Assembly (NCBI GenBank): GCA_037439465.1
Contig: JBBIVX010000009.1
Coordinates: 28,986-92,985 of the forward strand
Reading direction: 5' to 3'
DNA: 64,000 nt
Source: Parasulfuritortus sp037439465
Lineage (GTDB): Bacteria; Pseudomonadota; Gammaproteobacteria; Burkholderiales; Thiobacillaceae
A program made the translations under genes and the position numbers. The notes beneath the pieces are model-generated. The model was not told the origin of the DNA, did no database searches, and saw only the letters and a program-made list of their open reading frames with translations. Positions within the stretch are counted from its first letter, which is position 1. Every line of letters starts with the position of its first letter. Of the stretch, positions 40,156 to 49,915 are shown one piece after another.

Positions 40156-41142
40156 ATGATTGAAGGCTATGCAGTACCCGACTTTATCAGCAACTTCTGG
40201 CATTTCTACATTGCCGGCATCACCATCGTCTCCATCCTCGGCGTCATCTGGTTTCTGAAGAACCAGTCCACGCAGAAAAAACTTGCCCCTGGCGAGGTCG
40301 CCGAGGTCATGGAGCACGCCTGGGACGGCGATCTGCAGGAACTCAACAATCCCCTGCCGCGCTGGTGGTTGTATATGTTCTGGTTCCTGATCGTGTTCAG
40401 CATCGTCTATGTCGTGCTCTACCCCGGCCTGGGCAAGTTCGCAGGTCTCTGGAACTGGTCGTCGGCTGATGCCTACAACCAGGAAAAGACACAAGTCGAT
40501 GCCGAATTCAACAAGGTGCTGGAGCCCTTCTTGAAGCAGGATGTCATGACGGTCGCCGCCGACCCCACTGCCAAGGAGATGGGTCAGCGTCTATACCTGA
40601 CCTACTGCATGCAGTGCCATGGCTCCAACGGCCAGGGCGATGGCAAGAACTTCCCCAACCTGACCGATGCCGCCTGGCTGTTCGGCGGCGATCCGGACAC
40701 CATCAAGGCCACTCTTACCGGCGGCCGTCTGGGCGAAATGCCGGCCAACCTGGTGGGCGACGCACAGAGCGCCAAGGAAGTGGCCAACTATGTCCTGTCA
40801 CTGGGTGGCAAACCGCATGACGCCGCGCTGGCAGCCGCCGGCCAGGCCAAGTTCGCCGTCTGCGCCGGCTGCCACGGTCCGGATGGCAAGGGCATGGTCG
40901 CCGCCGGTTTCCCCAATCTGACCGATGACGTCTGGCAGTATGGCGGCAGCGAAGCCGCTATCGTCGAGACCATAGTCAAGGGGCGCAAGGGCGGAATGCC
41001 GGCGTTCCAGGAAAGGCTGGGCGACGCCAAGATCCACCTGCTCACGGCCTATGTCTGGGGCTTGGGCGGTGGTCAACAACCGGCCGCGCCGGCTCCAACC
41101 GCTGCACCCGAAGCCACTCCGACTGCAGCCACCGCGCAGTAA
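40156..41142 (+). CDS. ccoP: cbb3-type cytochrome c oxidase subunit III (diheme)
   Basis: The 328-residue CcoP has two N-terminal membrane helices (about 10-32 and 70-92, typical of the fused long form), an internal NPLPRWWLYMFW motif and two cytochrome c domains with CMQCH and CAGCH plus axial Met regions (GEMPANL and GGMPAFQ). It collects electrons from soluble cytochrome c. The Ala/Pro/Thr-rich C-terminal tail is low complexity. GTGAGGAG precedes the ATG. Confidence 0.96.
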   Translation: MIEGYAVPDFISNFWHFYIAGITIVSILGVIWFLKNQSTQKKLAPGEVAEVMEHAWDGDLQELNNPLPRWWLYMFWFLIVFSIVYVVLYPGLGKFAGLWNWSSADAYNQEKTQVDAEFNKVLEPFLKQDVMTVAADPTAKEMGQRLYLTYCMQCHGSNGQGDGKNFPNLTDAAWLFGGDPDTIKATLTGGRLGEMPANLVGDAQSAKEVANYVLSLGGKPHDAALAAAGQAKFAVCAGCHGPDGKGMVAAGFPNLTDDVWQYGGSEAAIVETIVKGRKGGMPAFQERLGDAKIHLLTAYVWGLGGGQQPAAPAPTAAPEATPTAATAQ

Positions 41143-41154
41143 TCGCTGACGAGT

Positions 41155-41175
41155 CCGGCCCCCCCACGGGGCCGG
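41155..41175 (+). other. Hairpin between ccoP and ccoG
   Basis: Perfect 8-bp stem CCGGCCCC/GGGGCCGG with a 5-nt loop, 12 nt after the ccoP stop, no T-run. It may stabilise the oxidase message relative to the assembly genes. Confidence 0.5.
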
Positions 41176-41307
41176 CCCCGTAACCAAGCGGATTCTCACC
41201 AGTCTGCTTGCTTGCGGGATTTGTGCTCACAACCCTAACCAAAGCCCGTCGATCACTTACCCGGAGAGGGCTCCGAAGAAAGCCGCCGCGAGAAAAGGAA
41301 CAGTCAA

Positions 41308-42717
41308 TTGGCCGAACAGCACCCAAACCTAAGCGCGGAACCCATCGAACAACCGCCTTTGTATGAAGTGCGGCAAAAGATCTACCCGCGCGCCGTGCAT
41401 GGCTGGTTCAACAACTGGCGTGTCGCTCTCATCCTGTTCACCCAGATCATCTATTACGTCCTGCCCTGGCTACAGCATGAAGGGCGCCAGGCCATCCTGT
41501 TCGACCTGGTGCATCGCAAGTTTTTCCTGTTCGACCACGTCTTCTGGCCACAGGACTTCATCTGGCTGGCCGTCATCCTCATCATCTCGGCGCTGGCCCT
41601 GTTCCTGTTCACCGCCATTGCCGGCCGGCTGTGGTGCGGCTATGCCTGCCCGCAAACCGTCTACACCGAGATGTTCATGCGGGTTGAGAGCTGGTTTGAG
41701 GGCGATTACCGCAAGCAGCAGAAGCTGAACGCCATGCCCTGGAATGCCGAAAAGATTCTCCGCCGTGGCGGCAAGCACGTCACCTGGATCATCCTGGCGC
41801 TGTGGACGGGCTTCACGCTGGTGGCCTATTTCACCCCTGCACGGGCCCTCTGGCAGGAGCTCATCACCTGGCAACTGGGGCCGTGGGAAACCTTCTGGAT
41901 ATTCTTCTATGCCTTCGCCACCTGGGGTTTCGCCGGCTTCATGCGCGAACAGGTGTGCAAGTACATGTGCCCCTACGCCCGCTTCCAAAGCGCCATGTTC
42001 GACGATGACACGCTCATCATCACCTACGATTACCGACGCGGCGATCCACGCGGCGCGCGCAAAAAGGACAGCGACTACAAGGCGCAGGGCCTGGGTGACT
42101 GCGTCGATTGCGGCATATGCGTACAAGTCTGTCCGACCGGCATCGACATCCGCAACGGCCTGCAATACATGTGCATCGGCTGCGCCGCCTGCGTCGATGC
42201 CTGCAACCAGGTGATGGACAGGATGGGCTACCGAACAGGGCTGATCCGCTACTCCACCCAGAACATCATCGATGGCAAATACGGCGACAAGGACATACTC
42301 AAGCGCGTGTTCAGGCCGCGCACGCTGTTTTATTCGGTGCTGTTCATCGGCATCGTCGGCGCGTTCTTCTACACCCTGTCGCAACGCATCCCGCTGCGCG
42401 TGGATGTGATGCGGGACCGGCTGACGCTATCGCAAGAAACGCCCGCCGGCAACATCGAGAACCTCTACCAGTTGCAAATCATCAACATGGAAGGCGAGGC
42501 GCATCGTTATTCGATCACGGCCAAAGGAATCGACGGCCTGGCCGTCACCGCCGGCAACAACGCCGATGTCCCCGCCCTTGGCACCGTCACGGTAAACGTG
42601 ACCCTGGAGGCCCCCCGCCTGGCCATAACGCGGCCCACTCAGCCGATCATCTTCATCGTCAGGTCGAAGGGTGAGCACCCCATCGAGCGCGAAGTGAAAT
42701 CGAGTTTCCTGAAATGA
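41308..42717 (+). CDS. ccoG: CcoG/RdxA/FixG, ferredoxin-like cbb3 assembly protein
   Basis: The 469-residue membrane protein has about five helices and two [4Fe-4S] motifs (CVDCGICVQVCPTGID and CIGCAACVDAC), plus further cysteines (GYACPQTVYTE, CKYMCPYARF). The C-terminus is an Ig-like periplasmic domain. CcoG reduces Cu(II) for cbb3 maturation. I read the start as TTG 41308 after AAAAGGAA; no ATG or GTG occurs in frame before the conserved region. It overlaps ccoH by ATGA. Confidence 0.94.
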   Translation: MAEQHPNLSAEPIEQPPLYEVRQKIYPRAVHGWFNNWRVALILFTQIIYYVLPWLQHEGRQAILFDLVHRKFFLFDHVFWPQDFIWLAVILIISALALFLFTAIAGRLWCGYACPQTVYTEMFMRVESWFEGDYRKQQKLNAMPWNAEKILRRGGKHVTWIILALWTGFTLVAYFTPARALWQELITWQLGPWETFWIFFYAFATWGFAGFMREQVCKYMCPYARFQSAMFDDDTLIITYDYRRGDPRGARKKDSDYKAQGLGDCVDCGICVQVCPTGIDIRNGLQYMCIGCAACVDACNQVMDRMGYRTGLIRYSTQNIIDGKYGDKDILKRVFRPRTLFYSVLFIGIVGAFFYTLSQRIPLRVDVMRDRLTLSQETPAGNIENLYQLQIINMEGEAHRYSITAKGIDGLAVTAGNNADVPALGTVTVNVTLEAPRLAITRPTQPIIFIVRSKGEHPIEREVKSSFLK

Positions 42718-43259
42718 GCGAAGCCAAGGTGACAATGCGCCTGGAGAAACCAGCCGCCTGGTGGAAGGAGCCCATGCTATGGCTGATCATCGGCCTGCCG
42801 GCCTGCGCGGTCGTCGGTGCGGTCATCACCCTCTGGTTTGCCGCCGACAAGCCTGACGCCCCGGTCAGCGACGGCCATCGCAAAGAGGGCCTCGCCCTTT
42901 ACCAGTCCAGCCAGCTAGAGCAGCGCGCCGCTACCCTCGGCCTGTCAGCCCACTTGCAAATGAGCGGCGCACACACACTCACACTCGATCTGCGCGGTCG
43001 GCTGGAGACGCTGCCCGGACATTTGTCCGTCCAACTGATCCACCCTACCGATCCGGTCCAGGATGCCCGCCTGATGCTGGAGTACGCCGGTGCAGGACAC
43101 TATCGCGCCACCCTGCCGCCGCTGCCGGCCGGAAAACGTCGGGTGATTGTGGAACCCATGGACCGGGGCTGGCGTCTCAGCGGTCACTGGGAAGCCCCTT
43201 TCATCGGCGCACTGGACCTGGCCGCCGGCGAGGTGGCTCGATCATCAACGCTGCCCTGA
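42714..43259 (+). CDS. ccoH: CcoH/FixH-family cbb3 assembly protein
   Basis: The 181-residue protein has one N-terminal membrane helix (MLWLIIGLPACAVVGAVITLWFAA, about 21-44) and a periplasmic beta-rich domain, the FixH layout. The usual WxxPWxW-like start is degenerate here (AAWWKEPMLWL). It helps assemble cbb3 oxidase. The start overlaps the ccoG stop. Confidence 0.87.
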   Translation: MSEAKVTMRLEKPAAWWKEPMLWLIIGLPACAVVGAVITLWFAADKPDAPVSDGHRKEGLALYQSSQLEQRAATLGLSAHLQMSGAHTLTLDLRGRLETLPGHLSVQLIHPTDPVQDARLMLEYAGAGHYRATLPPLPAGKRRVIVEPMDRGWRLSGHWEAPFIGALDLAAGEVARSSTLP

Positions 43260-43284
43260 AGGGCGCACTTTGAAGGAGAAAACC

Positions 43285-43416
43285 ATGGACGTCATCATGA
43301 AAGAGCTTTTTAGCACCCCTATCGGCCTGCTCAGCCTGTTCACCCTGGGCTTTATGGTCGTCATGGGTCTATTCCTGCTGTATCGCCTGTATACCAACGC
43401 CCATACCAAGGAATAA
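43285..43416 (+). CDS. Very small membrane protein (43 aa), DUF3149-like
   Basis: ATG 43285 has a strong GAAGGAG ribosome site 7 nt upstream. The peptide is a short amphipathic start (MDVIMKELFSTPIG) and one membrane helix (LLSLFTLGFMVVMGLFLLYRL), then a charged tail. Similar small proteins (DUF3149, recalled not searched) occur near respiratory genes in betaproteobacteria. Its position after ccoH suggests a minor oxidase-associated subunit; function unknown. Confidence 0.7.
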   Translation: MDVIMKELFSTPIGLLSLFTLGFMVVMGLFLLYRLYTNAHTKE

Positions 43417-43510
43417 CCAGCCGGCCCAAGCGGGAAAAAAGCGCGCGAAGAAGGTGGCGACACAGACAATGCCCCTGCGCCCAGCCACTTCTGCTCATTG
43501 ATTGCCGCTT

Positions 43511-44905
43511 TCAGGCCAGCAGATTGGATAACTGCGCCCGGCAATCGGCATAGGCCTCGCGGTCGGTGAAGTCCTGCATCAGAAACGCCTCCATCGCCGG
43601 GTAAAGGGCGATGGCCTCGTCCAGCAGGGCATCGTTGCCGCGCGTATAGGCGCCAATGGTGATCAAATCGCGGCTACGCTGATAGCGGGCATAGAGGCTC
43701 TTGAAACGCCGCACCCGCTCCAGTTCCTCCGGTCTCAACAGTTCGGTGATGACGCGGGAGATGGACTGCTCGATGTCGATGGCCGGGTAATGACCCTGAT
43801 CGGCGAGGTGGCGTGACAGCACGACGTGGCCATCGAGGATGGCGCGTGTGGCATCGGCAATGGGGTCCTGCTGGTCGTCACCCTCGGTGAGGACGGTATA
43901 AAACGCGGTGATGGAGCCGCCGCCCCGTTTGCCGTTGCCGGCCCGTTCGACGAGCTGCGGCAATTTGGCAAATACCGAAGGCGGATAACCTTTGGTGGCG
44001 GGCGGTTCCCCCACTGCCAGGGCGATTTCCCGCTGCGCCTGAGCATAGCGGGTGAGCGAATCCATGATCAACAGCACGTTCAGGCCCTGGTCGCGGAAAT
44101 ACTCGGCGATGGCCGTGGCGTAGGCGGCCCCATGCAGGCGCAACAGCGGCGGCGAATCGGCGGGGGCGGCCACCACGGCGGCCCGGCGCAGGCCTTCGGC
44201 ACCCAGGATGTTTTCGATGAACTCCTTGACCTCGCGCCCACGCTCACCGATCAGCCCGACCACCACCACATCGGCCGAGGTATAGCGGGCCATCATCCCC
44301 AACAACATCGATTTGCCGACGCCGCTGCCGGCGAACAACCCCATGCGCTGCCCCCGCCCCACCGTAAGCAAGGCATTGATGGAACGCACGCCCACGTCCA
44401 GCACCTCGCGGATCGGCTCGCGTTCCATGGGATTGTAAGGCCGGCTGTATAAAGGCACGCGCCGCGAGGCCTGTATCGGACCGAGGCGATCGAGCACCCG
44501 GCCGGCGCCATCCACCACCCGCCCCAACATTTCCGGCCCCACCGCCACCTGACGGATGCGGTCCTCCACCCGCCGCTTGCGCTGGAATGGCTTGCCCGGT
44601 CGCGGTTGATCGAAATGGCAAACCCGGTTGGGCTCCACCACGGCGTTAGGCGCCAGGCCATAGACATCGGTAGCCGGCATCAGGTAGATGCGGTCGCCGT
44701 GGAAGCCGACGACCTCGGCATCCACCTGCTGGCCGCCTGGCAGGTAGACCTTGCAGTTGGCGCCGGTGGGCAGCTTAAGGCCCGAGGCCTCCATCACCAG
44801 GCCGGCCACCTTGGTCAGCCGTCCGCTGGCGGTCCAGGGAACGACCTGCGCCACCGCCTCCTGGCAATCCCGAAGATAATTGATGATGACTTGTCCGTGG
44901 CTCAT
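43511..44905 (-). CDS. fliI: Flagellum-specific ATPase FliI
   Basis: The 464-residue FliI is an F1-beta-like ATPase that energises flagellar type III export. Walker A GLFAGSGVGKSMLLG, Walker B LLIMDSLTRYAQAQRE and the C-terminal KSLYARYQRSRDLITIGAY segment are intact. ATG 44905 overlaps the fliH stop. It is the last gene of the fli run visible here; fliJ and others are not in the window, since the next gene downstream is on the other strand. Confidence 0.96.
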   Translation of the reverse strand: MSHGQVIINYLRDCQEAVAQVVPWTASGRLTKVAGLVMEASGLKLPTGANCKVYLPGGQQVDAEVVGFHGDRIYLMPATDVYGLAPNAVVEPNRVCHFDQPRPGKPFQRKRRVEDRIRQVAVGPEMLGRVVDGAGRVLDRLGPIQASRRVPLYSRPYNPMEREPIREVLDVGVRSINALLTVGRGQRMGLFAGSGVGKSMLLGMMARYTSADVVVVGLIGERGREVKEFIENILGAEGLRRAAVVAAPADSPPLLRLHGAAYATAIAEYFRDQGLNVLLIMDSLTRYAQAQREIALAVGEPPATKGYPPSVFAKLPQLVERAGNGKRGGGSITAFYTVLTEGDDQQDPIADATRAILDGHVVLSRHLADQGHYPAIDIEQSISRVITELLRPEELERVRRFKSLYARYQRSRDLITIGAYTRGNDALLDEAIALYPAMEAFLMQDFTDREAYADCRAQLSNLLA

Positions 44906-45561
44906 TCCAGCCACGCGCCGTCGGCGCCGAGACAACTGACTATCTCTTGCCAGCGGGTCTCTGCCTGTCCATCCACCTCGCCGTGGCTGCTCTCCAGGCG
45001 GAAACCGCCACGTTCCATGCGGCTGTCATCCACCACCTTGACTGCAAACAGTCCATGTTCCTGTGCCATGAAATCGCGCACCTGATCGGCATCGGCGGGG
45101 TGTACCGCAATGCGCAGGTTGCTGCTCAGGCTGGGCAGACTGCCGAGGGCGTCACGAATGACGGCCAGCACCAGGTCTTCCTTGATTCGCAAGGCCGTGC
45201 GCAGCATCTGCCGACTCACCGCCAAAGCCAGGGCCAGCACCTCGCGGGCGATTGCCTCCTCCTGCCGCAGACGCTCGACGTCCAGGGCCTCGACGATTTC
45301 AGCCAGGCGGGCGGTATAGGCCTCACCCGCCTGCCGACCTGCCTCGAAACCCGCCTTGCGCCCCTCTTCCTCACCCAATCGGTAGCCCTCCTGCCACGCC
45401 TGGTTGTGGATGTTCTGCAATTGTTCCGCGGTCGGCAGGTGGCCGAGCGTAAGCGCGGCCCCCTCCCTCCCCTCCCCGGCTCCCATGCCCTCTTCGAAGT
45501 TCGCCAGTTCCCAACGCTGGTAAGCGGTGAGCTTTTCCTTGGGCAGGATGGGGGATGACAT
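44902..45561 (-). CDS. fliH: Flagellar assembly protein FliH
   Basis: The 219-residue regulator of FliI has an N-terminal variable region, a central Ala/Glu/Arg-rich coiled coil with glycine repeats (GYRLGEEEGRKAGFEAGRQAGE, Gx3G pattern) and a conserved C-terminal globular domain. It forms the peripheral stalk of the export ATPase. The start lies 3 nt after the fliG stop, and its stop overlaps the fliI start. Confidence 0.93.
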   Translation of the reverse strand: MSSPILPKEKLTAYQRWELANFEEGMGAGEGREGAALTLGHLPTAEQLQNIHNQAWQEGYRLGEEEGRKAGFEAGRQAGEAYTARLAEIVEALDVERLRQEEAIAREVLALALAVSRQMLRTALRIKEDLVLAVIRDALGSLPSLSSNLRIAVHPADADQVRDFMAQEHGLFAVKVVDDSRMERGGFRLESSHGEVDGQAETRWQEIVSCLGADGAWLE

Positions 45562-45564
45562 GGC

Positions 45565-46563
45565 TTATTCGACCATGCCCTGGTCGCCGCCCTTGCCGCC
45601 GATGATGATCTGGCCCTCGTCGGCCAGGCGGCGGATGACCTTTAGGATTTCCTTCTGTTCCGCCTCCACCTCCGAAAGGCGCACCGCGCCCTTGGCCTCC
45701 AGGTCTTCCTTGAGCGCCTCGGCGGCACGGCTGGACATGTTCTTGAAGATCTTTTCCTTGAGTTCCTCGGAGGTCCCCTTGAGGGCGATGATGAGGGACT
45801 CCGACTGCACCTCGCGCAGCAGCAGTTGCACCGAACGGTCGTCCAAATCGAGGACGTTGTCGAAGGTGAACATCTGATCCTGTATCTTCTGTGCCAGGTC
45901 AGGATCGCTCTCGCGGATACTGGCCAGCACCGAAGCCTCGATCGCGCCGCCCATATAGTTGAGGATGTTGGCGGTGGCCTTGACCCCGCCCAGCGTGGAC
46001 TTCTTGCCGCTGGCACCGCCCGCCAGGAGTTGCGCCAGCACCTCGTTCAACTCGCGCAGCGCCATCGGCTGCACCCCCTCCAGGGTGGCGATACGGGTCA
46101 TGATGTCGTTACGCAAACGTTCCGGCAACAGATTGAGCACCTCACTGGCCTGATCGGCATCCAGATGCACCAGGATGGTAGCGATGACCTGGGGGTGCTC
46201 ATCCTGGATCATCTCCGCCACGGAGGCGGCATCCATCCATTTCAGGTTTTCGATGCCGGCATTGTCCTTGCCCTGCAGCAGATGGTCGATGAGGTGCGCC
46301 GCCTTGTCGTCGCCGAGCGCCTTTTTGAGCACCATCCGCAGATATTCGTCGCTGTCACCCAGCGATATACGGCCCTTGGTTTCCTTGCGGAAATCGCTCA
46401 ACACCGTGGCGACATCCTGCCGGCTGACGTTGCCGAGTGCAGTCATGGCGCTGCCCAGCCGCTGGACGTCCTTGGGACCGAGGAACCTGAAGACCTCCGC
46501 CGCCTCATCGTGGCCCAGCGCCAGCATCAGAATGGCGCTCTTTTTCACGCCCTCGTCGCTCAT
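45565..46563 (-). CDS. fliG: Flagellar motor switch protein FliG
   Basis: The 332-residue FliG forms the rotor ring that binds FliF, FliM and the stator. The EHPQ motif (QDEHPQVIATIL) of the middle domain and the charged C-terminal domain helix (DDRSVQLLLREVQSE) that contacts MotA are visible. The start overlaps the fliF stop. Confidence 0.96.
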   Translation of the reverse strand: MSDEGVKKSAILMLALGHDEAAEVFRFLGPKDVQRLGSAMTALGNVSRQDVATVLSDFRKETKGRISLGDSDEYLRMVLKKALGDDKAAHLIDHLLQGKDNAGIENLKWMDAASVAEMIQDEHPQVIATILVHLDADQASEVLNLLPERLRNDIMTRIATLEGVQPMALRELNEVLAQLLAGGASGKKSTLGGVKATANILNYMGGAIEASVLASIRESDPDLAQKIQDQMFTFDNVLDLDDRSVQLLLREVQSESLIIALKGTSEELKEKIFKNMSSRAAEALKEDLEAKGAVRLSEVEAEQKEILKVIRRLADEGQIIIGGKGGDQGMVE

Positions 46564-48203
46564 TCCTTAGCCATCCATTCCTTGACCACCTCGGCGACGA
46601 TCTTCGGATTCTGTCTGGCGAATTCCTGTACCGAGCCGAGATGTTGCTGGTAATCGTCAGCGTGCGCAGCGCGCCCCTCGCCACCGATCGAAACGGTGTC
46701 AAACTCACCCTCGGCACCGGTCTCGCCAGCGTCGGTGGGGGCAGTTGGAGGCGGTGGCCGCGCCAAGTCACGCAACAACGGCCGCAACACACCGAACACC
46801 AGGTAAACCGCCAGACCCAGGATCAGCAGGTTCTTCAGCACCTCCTTGGCCGTGGCCATAGTATCCGGATCCTTCCAGAACGGGGTCTCGACCACCTCCG
46901 CCCTGACTTCAGTAAAGGCCGCATTGACGACATTGATGGTATCCCCCCGCGCCTGGGTGTAACCGACGGCCTCCTTGATGAGGTTGTTGATCTGCTCAAG
47001 CTCCTGAGGCGGGATGGGCGTCGGCTTGCTGTTCGGATCGGCGCTTACCCGGTAGTTCAGCACCACAGCGGCGGAGAGCCGCTTTATCCGCCCCTGTGAC
47101 TCCCGCACATGACGGATGGTCTTGTCCACCTCGAAGTTGGTCACGCTTTCCCGCCGGCTGCCCGCCGCCGCGCCTGGAGCAGCGGCGTTGCCAGCAGTGG
47201 CCCCAGCCGGGACGCTCAGCGGTGCCGTGGCCGGCCCCGGCGGCTGGTTGGTGAGCGCCCCCGGTACCCCGGCCGCCGGACCGGCGGTGGCACCGCCGCT
47301 GTCCTGCACGGTCTGCTGGCTGCGGACGGTCTGAGTGTCGGGTGTGGGGTTGGGCTTGAACGACTCGCTGGTGTATTCGTTCTCGGAAAAATCGAGATCG
47401 GCGCGTACCTCCGCCCTGACGTTTCCCTGGCCGACGATGGGCGTGACGATGGCCTCGATGCGCTTGGCGTAATACCCCTCCACCTCGCGCAAATAGTCGA
47501 GCTGGCTGGAGTTCAGGCCTTGCAGGGAGGCATCGTCATTTTTGCTGGCGAGCAGGTTGCCGCCCTGGTCCACCACGGTCACGCCGCCGGCGCCCAATTC
47601 CGGCACGCTGCTCGATACCAGGTGAACGATGGCGCTCACCTGGGCCGGATCGAGACGCCGGCCGGCGTAGAGATTCACCAGCACGGAGGCCGTCGGTTTT
47701 TGCTGCTCGCGGACGAAGACCGAAGGTTTGGGGATGGCCAGGTGCACACGCGCCGCCTCCACCGTGGCAAGGCTCTGGATGGTACGCGCCAGTTCGCCCT
47801 CAAGGGCCCGCTGATAGGCCACCTGTTCCTGAAACTGGGTCATCCCCAGCTTGGGGTTGTCCAGCAGTTCGAATCCCACCGCTCCGCCCTTGGGCAGACC
47901 CTGCGCCGCCAGCTTGAAGCGCAGGTCGTAGACCTGATCCGCCGGCACCATGATGGCGCCGCCGGCCTCGGTCTTGTAGGGCACGTTCATCTGTTGCAGC
48001 GTGGCGACGACACTGCCGGCATCGCGTTCGGACAGGTTGCTGAACAGCACCCGATAATCCGGCGCCCGGCCCCACAACACCGCCCCCGCGATCAAGGCAA
48101 TGATGGCCGCTAACGCCAGTACCATGCCTAACTTGCGGGAGTTGGGAAGGGCGGCGAAGTTTTGAAGAAGATTGCTCGGGAACTGCAGGGGAGGGGTGGC
48201 CAT
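46560..48203 (-). CDS. fliF: Flagellar MS-ring protein FliF
   Basis: The 547-residue FliF has an N-terminal membrane helix (MVLALAAIIALIAGAVLW), a periplasmic ring-building domain (RVLFSNLSERDAGSVV onwards), a low-complexity Pro/Ala/Gly linker (about 300-345), and a C-terminal helix (LLILGLAVYLVFGVLRPLL) with the FliG-binding tail. It is the base of the flagellar rotor. The stop overlaps fliG. Confidence 0.96.
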   Translation of the reverse strand: MATPPLQFPSNLLQNFAALPNSRKLGMVLALAAIIALIAGAVLWGRAPDYRVLFSNLSERDAGSVVATLQQMNVPYKTEAGGAIMVPADQVYDLRFKLAAQGLPKGGAVGFELLDNPKLGMTQFQEQVAYQRALEGELARTIQSLATVEAARVHLAIPKPSVFVREQQKPTASVLVNLYAGRRLDPAQVSAIVHLVSSSVPELGAGGVTVVDQGGNLLASKNDDASLQGLNSSQLDYLREVEGYYAKRIEAIVTPIVGQGNVRAEVRADLDFSENEYTSESFKPNPTPDTQTVRSQQTVQDSGGATAGPAAGVPGALTNQPPGPATAPLSVPAGATAGNAAAPGAAAGSRRESVTNFEVDKTIRHVRESQGRIKRLSAAVVLNYRVSADPNSKPTPIPPQELEQINNLIKEAVGYTQARGDTINVVNAAFTEVRAEVVETPFWKDPDTMATAKEVLKNLLILGLAVYLVFGVLRPLLRDLARPPPPTAPTDAGETGAEGEFDTVSIGGEGRAAHADDYQQHLGSVQEFARQNPKIVAEVVKEWMAKE

Positions 48204-48230
48204 CCGCGCTTAGAATCGCTCAAACCCGTC

Positions 48231-48548
48231 TCAGACCTGCATGTTCATGATTTCCTGATACGCGGAAACCAATTTGTTGCGGACCTGAACCATGGTTTGG
48301 AATGAAAGGCTGGCCTTTTGCAGCGAGACCACCACGTCCTCAAGGTTGGCGGCGGGGTCACCCAGTTCGAATTGTTGGCTCAGCTGCCTGGCGCCTTCCT
48401 GGGTACTGTTGACTTCCGAGATGGCGGCCTGCAGCAGGGTGGAGAAACCTGGCGTGGACGCCACGTCCTCAGCCGGCGCCGACGAGGCCTGCGCCGCGAC
48501 CGCACGCAGTTGACTCACCATTTGCTCGATGCCAGGACTCACCATCAC
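48231..48548 (-). CDS. fliE: Flagellar hook-basal body protein FliE
   Basis: The 105-residue FliE is the rod adaptor between FliF and FlgB. The C-terminal segment VVVSLQKASLSFQTMVQVRNKLVSAYQEIMNM is characteristic. ATG 48548 (or 48545) has AAGGAG upstream. It lies 26 nt downstream of fleR; I see no sigma54 box in that small gap, so any promoter must be inside fleR. Confidence 0.94.
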   Translation of the reverse strand: MMVSPGIEQMVSQLRAVAAQASSAPAEDVASTPGFSTLLQAAISEVNSTQEGARQLSQQFELGDPAANLEDVVVSLQKASLSFQTMVQVRNKLVSAYQEIMNMQV

Positions 48549-48574
48549 CCATCACTCCTTGCGGACTAAACGCA

Positions 48575-49915
48575 TTATAGGCGGCATTCGTCGTCCAGAT
48601 CACCCTCCTCGCGATATTTTTGCAGTTTGTACCGCAAGGTGCGCTCGCTGATGCCCAATGCCTCGGCGGCACGTCTTCTCGAACCGTCCAGCCGTTTCAG
48701 GGTCTCCAGGATCATGGATTTTTCCATGTCCCGTATCTGGCCGGGTCTCTCTTCGGCGGCCGGGGCCACCGCCGGCTGGCGCTGTCCAGGCAACATCAGG
48801 TGTTCCGGCGCGATGACCTGGCCCGGCGCCAGAATCATCGCCCGCTGGATTACATTGCCCAGCTCACGGATGTTGCCGGGCCACTCATAGTCGAGCAACA
48901 CGGCCTCGGCTGCGGCGGTAAAAGTGAAGCCTTGGCGCCCGATCGACCCGGCATGGAACGACAGCAGGAACCGCGCCAACGGCAGGATGTCGCCGCGCCG
49001 CCGGCGCAGCGGAGGAACCTCCAGAGGGAAAACGTTCAGCCGGTAGTAGAGGTCTTCGCGAAACCGGCCTTCCTTGACCCAGCTTGCCAAATCGCGGTTG
49101 CTGGCGGCCAATACCCGCACGTCGAGCGGAATCGGGCTGCGGCCGCCGAGCCTCTCCACCGACCTTTCCTGCAGCACCCGCAAGAGCTTGACCTGGATGT
49201 TGAGCGGGATCTCCGACACTTCGTCGAGGAGCAGGGTACCGCCCTCGGCCTGCTCGAACTTGCCGGCATGGGCGGCCGCCGCCCCGGTGAAGGCCCCCTT
49301 CTCGTGCCCGAACAGGGTCGATTCGACCAGATTTTCCGGGATCGCGGCGCAGTTCACCGCCACGAAGGGCCCGGCGACACGGCGCGAATGACGGTGCATA
49401 TAGCGCGCCAGCACCTCCTTGCCGACGCCCGATTCACCCGTCAGCAACACCGTGGCCTCGGTGGCGGCTACCCGTCTGGCCATCTCCAGCAAGGCCAGCG
49501 AATCCGCGTCCGCGGCGATCAGGTCCATGTCCGGAGCGGCCGGCGGCCCCGGCAGGTAGCGCGCGACCACGGCCAGCAAACGATCCGGTTCGAAGGGTTT
49601 GGGCAAGTAGTCGCAGGCCCCCTCGCGCATCGCCTCCACCGCCTTCTCGATCTGCCCATAGGCGGTCATCAGGATGAAGGGGATGCCCGGCCGCATGCGC
49701 TTGACCCGACGCAGCAGCTCATGGCCGTTCATGCCAGGCATCTGCACGTCGCTGATCACCATATCGGCGGCCTCCCCTTCCAGCCGGGCCAGTGCGGCTT
49801 CGCCATCCGCCACGGCCAGTGCCCGGTGGCCGGCCATCTCCAGGGTGTCCGTCAGCGCCTCGCGCAGGGCACGGTCATCCTCGACTACCAATATCCTTGG
49901 CCCACGCTCAGCCAC
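48575..49915 (-). CDS. fleR: Sigma54-dependent flagellar response regulator FleR/FlrC
   Basis: The 446-residue regulator has a receiver domain with phospho-Asp56 (MVISDVQMPG), an AAA+ domain with Walker A GESGVGKEVLARY and the sigma54-contacting GAFTGA loop, and a Fis-type C-terminal helix-turn-helix (RRRAAEALGISERTLRYKL). It activates middle flagellar operons. The start is GTG 49915, with GGGAGG 5 nt upstream, overlapping the fleS stop; longer frames run inside fleS. Confidence 0.92.
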   Translation of the reverse strand: MAERGPRILVVEDDRALREALTDTLEMAGHRALAVADGEAALARLEGEAADMVISDVQMPGMNGHELLRRVKRMRPGIPFILMTAYGQIEKAVEAMREGACDYLPKPFEPDRLLAVVARYLPGPPAAPDMDLIAADADSLALLEMARRVAATEATVLLTGESGVGKEVLARYMHRHSRRVAGPFVAVNCAAIPENLVESTLFGHEKGAFTGAAAAHAGKFEQAEGGTLLLDEVSEIPLNIQVKLLRVLQERSVERLGGRSPIPLDVRVLAASNRDLASWVKEGRFREDLYYRLNVFPLEVPPLRRRRGDILPLARFLLSFHAGSIGRQGFTFTAAAEAVLLDYEWPGNIRELGNVIQRAMILAPGQVIAPEHLMLPGQRQPAVAPAAEERPGQIRDMEKSMILETLKRLDGSRRRAAEALGISERTLRYKLQKYREEGDLDDECRL

